The notes under the pieces: model-generated
Told to the model about the DNA's origin: nothing
Seen by the model: only the letters and a program-made list of their open reading frames with translations
The model's database searches: none
Made by a program: the position numbers and the translations under genes
Source of the DNA: Epiperipatus broadwayi
Lineage: Eukaryota; Onychophora; Udeonychophora; Euonychophora; Peripatidae
Direction: 5' to 3'
DNA: 64,000 nt
Assembly: GCA_028023455.1 (NCBI GenBank)
Contig: JAQFVV010000036.1
Span: forward strand, 4,711,576 to 4,775,575
Part shown: positions 62,232 through 64,000 of the stretch, in pieces
Numbering within the stretch: the first letter of the stretch is position 1
Layout: every line of letters starts with the position of its first letter

Positions 62232-63680
62232 TTGCTGTTAAATCGGGATATACATATTACACTCAGTGGCAAAAGTTCTGAATCTTTTATTCCAACACAA
62301 TCAATCTCACAAGGATCCCCCCTGAGTGCTTTACTTTTCACTTTTTACCTCAACCCTCTATTAGTAAAAATCCAGCAAACATTCATTGGCATCCAAATAC
62401 CAAACACATCTCAGCAGGTAACATGTATCACTTATATGGATGATATAACTGTTTTCCTCCCATCTAAAAAACACCTACTGTCCTTGCATACAATACTACA
62501 AGAATTTGCAGCTACACACAAACTCAGGGGAAATCTAAATAAGACTGCAGTTTGGTCTCTTTATAATGCAAAGCAGTACAAGGCATATATGGGGGAAAGC
62601 CATCTGCTTTCTTGAGATTTCCCTTTTATATGAGTGCAAGCACAATGAGGGTCAAGATCCAAAACAAACTCAAAGAAGAAACAGAGCGAATTACTACTTC
62701 ACTTTCAAAGGCATATCTTTCAATATACTCCAAGATCCAGCTATTTAACCAGCTAGCCATAACAAAAATCACCTATTACTCACCCATTATCACCTTTTCT
62801 AAAGGTTTTATAAACAAAATATCTTTTCTATGTAACAAGCTCTTGTGGCAGAGGAAGACTGTGTCAATATCTGCAAAACAACTTACCAGACTACCTATTC
62901 ACAATGGACTAGAACTTCATAGTATTTATATTTTCCATCTACAGAAGGCCACAAACTTAATAGCATCCACAGTCAAACCCTTTCCAATGCTTGAATGCCT
63001 ACTTCAAATAACACTCACAGATAGACCATCCCCTGCCTATGACCAACTATCATCAATGATCAATTATATAAAAACCACATCTCCACAGATATCTCTTCAG
63101 ACAATATACAAGCATTGACATTGGCAAATTTATTTATTAATCCATCCAAATCCAAGCCATGATACCAATCTGACAATGCTGAAAATCAACAATCTACAAT
63201 TACTCCGTAAGTTTAAAAAATGGTCCCTGGAGCCAAAGTGTTTTGATTTTTTGCTGAGACTAAACCTACATGCACTGCCCACAACATATTTTCTGAGATA
63301 TCAGAGACTATACACTAACATTGATCCTTTTTGTCCCCTGTGTCACAGGACTGAAGAAACACAGGAACATCTATTCTATCTTTGTCCGGCACTAGATAGA
63401 ATTTGCTTTATTATGATAGGAGCATATAGACAATCTAACACAACCCTTCAAACAATCTTTAATTCATATTGCAAAGGCTCTATTCCATCAGTCTGTGCAA
63501 CCACTTTTGTGCTTTATGCATACTGGTGCACTAGATGCACATTCACACAACACAAAGCAACATCCATCAACTTTCAATATCAACTGGCAAAACTATGAGC
63601 CAGAGACAATAAAATTTGTACATTCAAACATCTACACAGCAACCTGGTCACTGATAACACAACAGTCAAACCTCTAAGAC
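62232..63680 (+). pseudogene. Tx1/L1-like LINE ORF2, RT palm to zf-RVT C-terminus
   Basis: Frames at 62232-62615, 62612-63118 and 63176-63598 follow one another: ISQGSPLSALLFTFYLNPLL (motif B), TYMDDITVFL (catalytic YMDD, both Asp present), LRGNLNKTAVW, FPFYMSASTMRVKIQNKL, AYLSIYSKIQLFNQLAITK, LLWQRKTVSISAKQ, and CPLCHRTEETQEHLFYLC (C-x2-C-x7-H-x4-C). It is the closest relative in the window of the split LINE at 5.56-9.80 kb. Confidence 0.8.
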
Positions 63681-64000
63681 CAACAATCTATGCCATCAAA
63701 CAATATTATAAATAAATAAAAAGATGTGGGAAGTATCTACTAATAAAAAAACAGAAAATGTTGTCTTTGATTGCATACTATTAATATAAAGGACAGTAAC
63801 AACAAAATCAGAAATCAAACACTGGAAAGCAAACTAAACCCAGCACTGCAATATATATACAAGTTGGGGTTTGCAAATTGAACAATGATAACCCAAGACT
63901 TTTGAGAACTCTGATTACAGCAAGCAACGCTCACAAATGTAAAACATATACATAGGTATTTTCACCCCCTTAACAATGTTTAAATATCTTTCCCTCCTAA
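63681..64000. other. LINE 3' flank, window end
   Basis: Non-coding; probably 3' UTR of the preceding LINE, which may continue beyond the window. Confidence 0.4.

Overview
The window looks like A/T-rich genomic DNA of an animal, most likely an invertebrate. It has no operons and almost no long open reading frames outside transposable elements. It carries animal-type retroelements (Penelope-like, RTE, a Tx1/L1-like group, a Jockey/CR1-like group, Ty3/gypsy-like), a piggyBac-type MITE, foldback elements, (AAT)n and (AT)n microsatellites, and one recognisable host exon: the 5' coding exon of a Popeye-domain (POPDC/BVES family) gene on the minus strand at about 29.81-30.35 kb. I cannot name the species.

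Layout. 0.85-1.6 kb: piggyBac-like MITE relic. 1.6-2.7 kb: Penelope-like element (PLE, minus strand) with RT palm and GIY-YIG-like nuclease, cut off inside RT and fused to a 2.2-kb array of ~475-bp units, each able to encode a hammerhead ribozyme. The array turns back on itself at ~4.89 kb and runs inverted to 5.5 kb, ending in (AAT)n(AAC)n. 5.56-10.26 kb: a Tx1/L1-like LINE split by a 3.07-kb insertion with a 7-bp target duplication. 13.5-14.06 kb: a separate 1.2-unit copy of the hammerhead repeat. 15.1, 31.4 and 57.7 kb: 3' ends of one RTE family with (TCA)n tails. 16.75 kb: a tiny tRNA-like retroposon with an 18-bp target duplication. 20-29 kb: mostly non-coding, with several foldback elements. 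29.8-30.35 kb: POPDC exon. 30.8-33.6 kb: gypsy-like LTR element with matching 5-bp duplications, an internal deletion and a nested RTE. 34.9-36.2 kb: LINE ORF1 relic. 37.0-42.3 kb: two direct copies of an unclassified 1.88-kb repeat, one holding the piggyBac MITE in a TTAA site. 42.3-46.1 kb: decayed gypsy gag-protease-RT split by a foldback element. 46.7-49.6 kb: second, inverted and decayed hammerhead-repeat pair followed by a second PLE flanked by inverted repeats. 50.8 kb: GC-rich foldback element with TA duplication. 51.5-56.4 kb: near-complete two-ORF Tx1/L1-like LINE. 57.7-58.7 kb: RTE. 59.0-61.2 kb: Jockey/CR1-like RT, open over its whole preserved length, lying between giant (AAT)n tracts. 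61.6 kb to the end: another Tx1/L1-like ORF2.

The strongest unusual signal is the hammerhead-ribozyme repeat family. The ~64-nt ribozyme block is identical in copies whose flanks differ, and it lies in head-to-tail arrays next to PLE reverse transcriptase at two loci. This matches the published association of hammerhead ribozymes with Penelope-like elements and retrozymes; the inverted (snapback) layout at two separate loci is what stands out. Other than the POPDC exon, no host gene could be supported.
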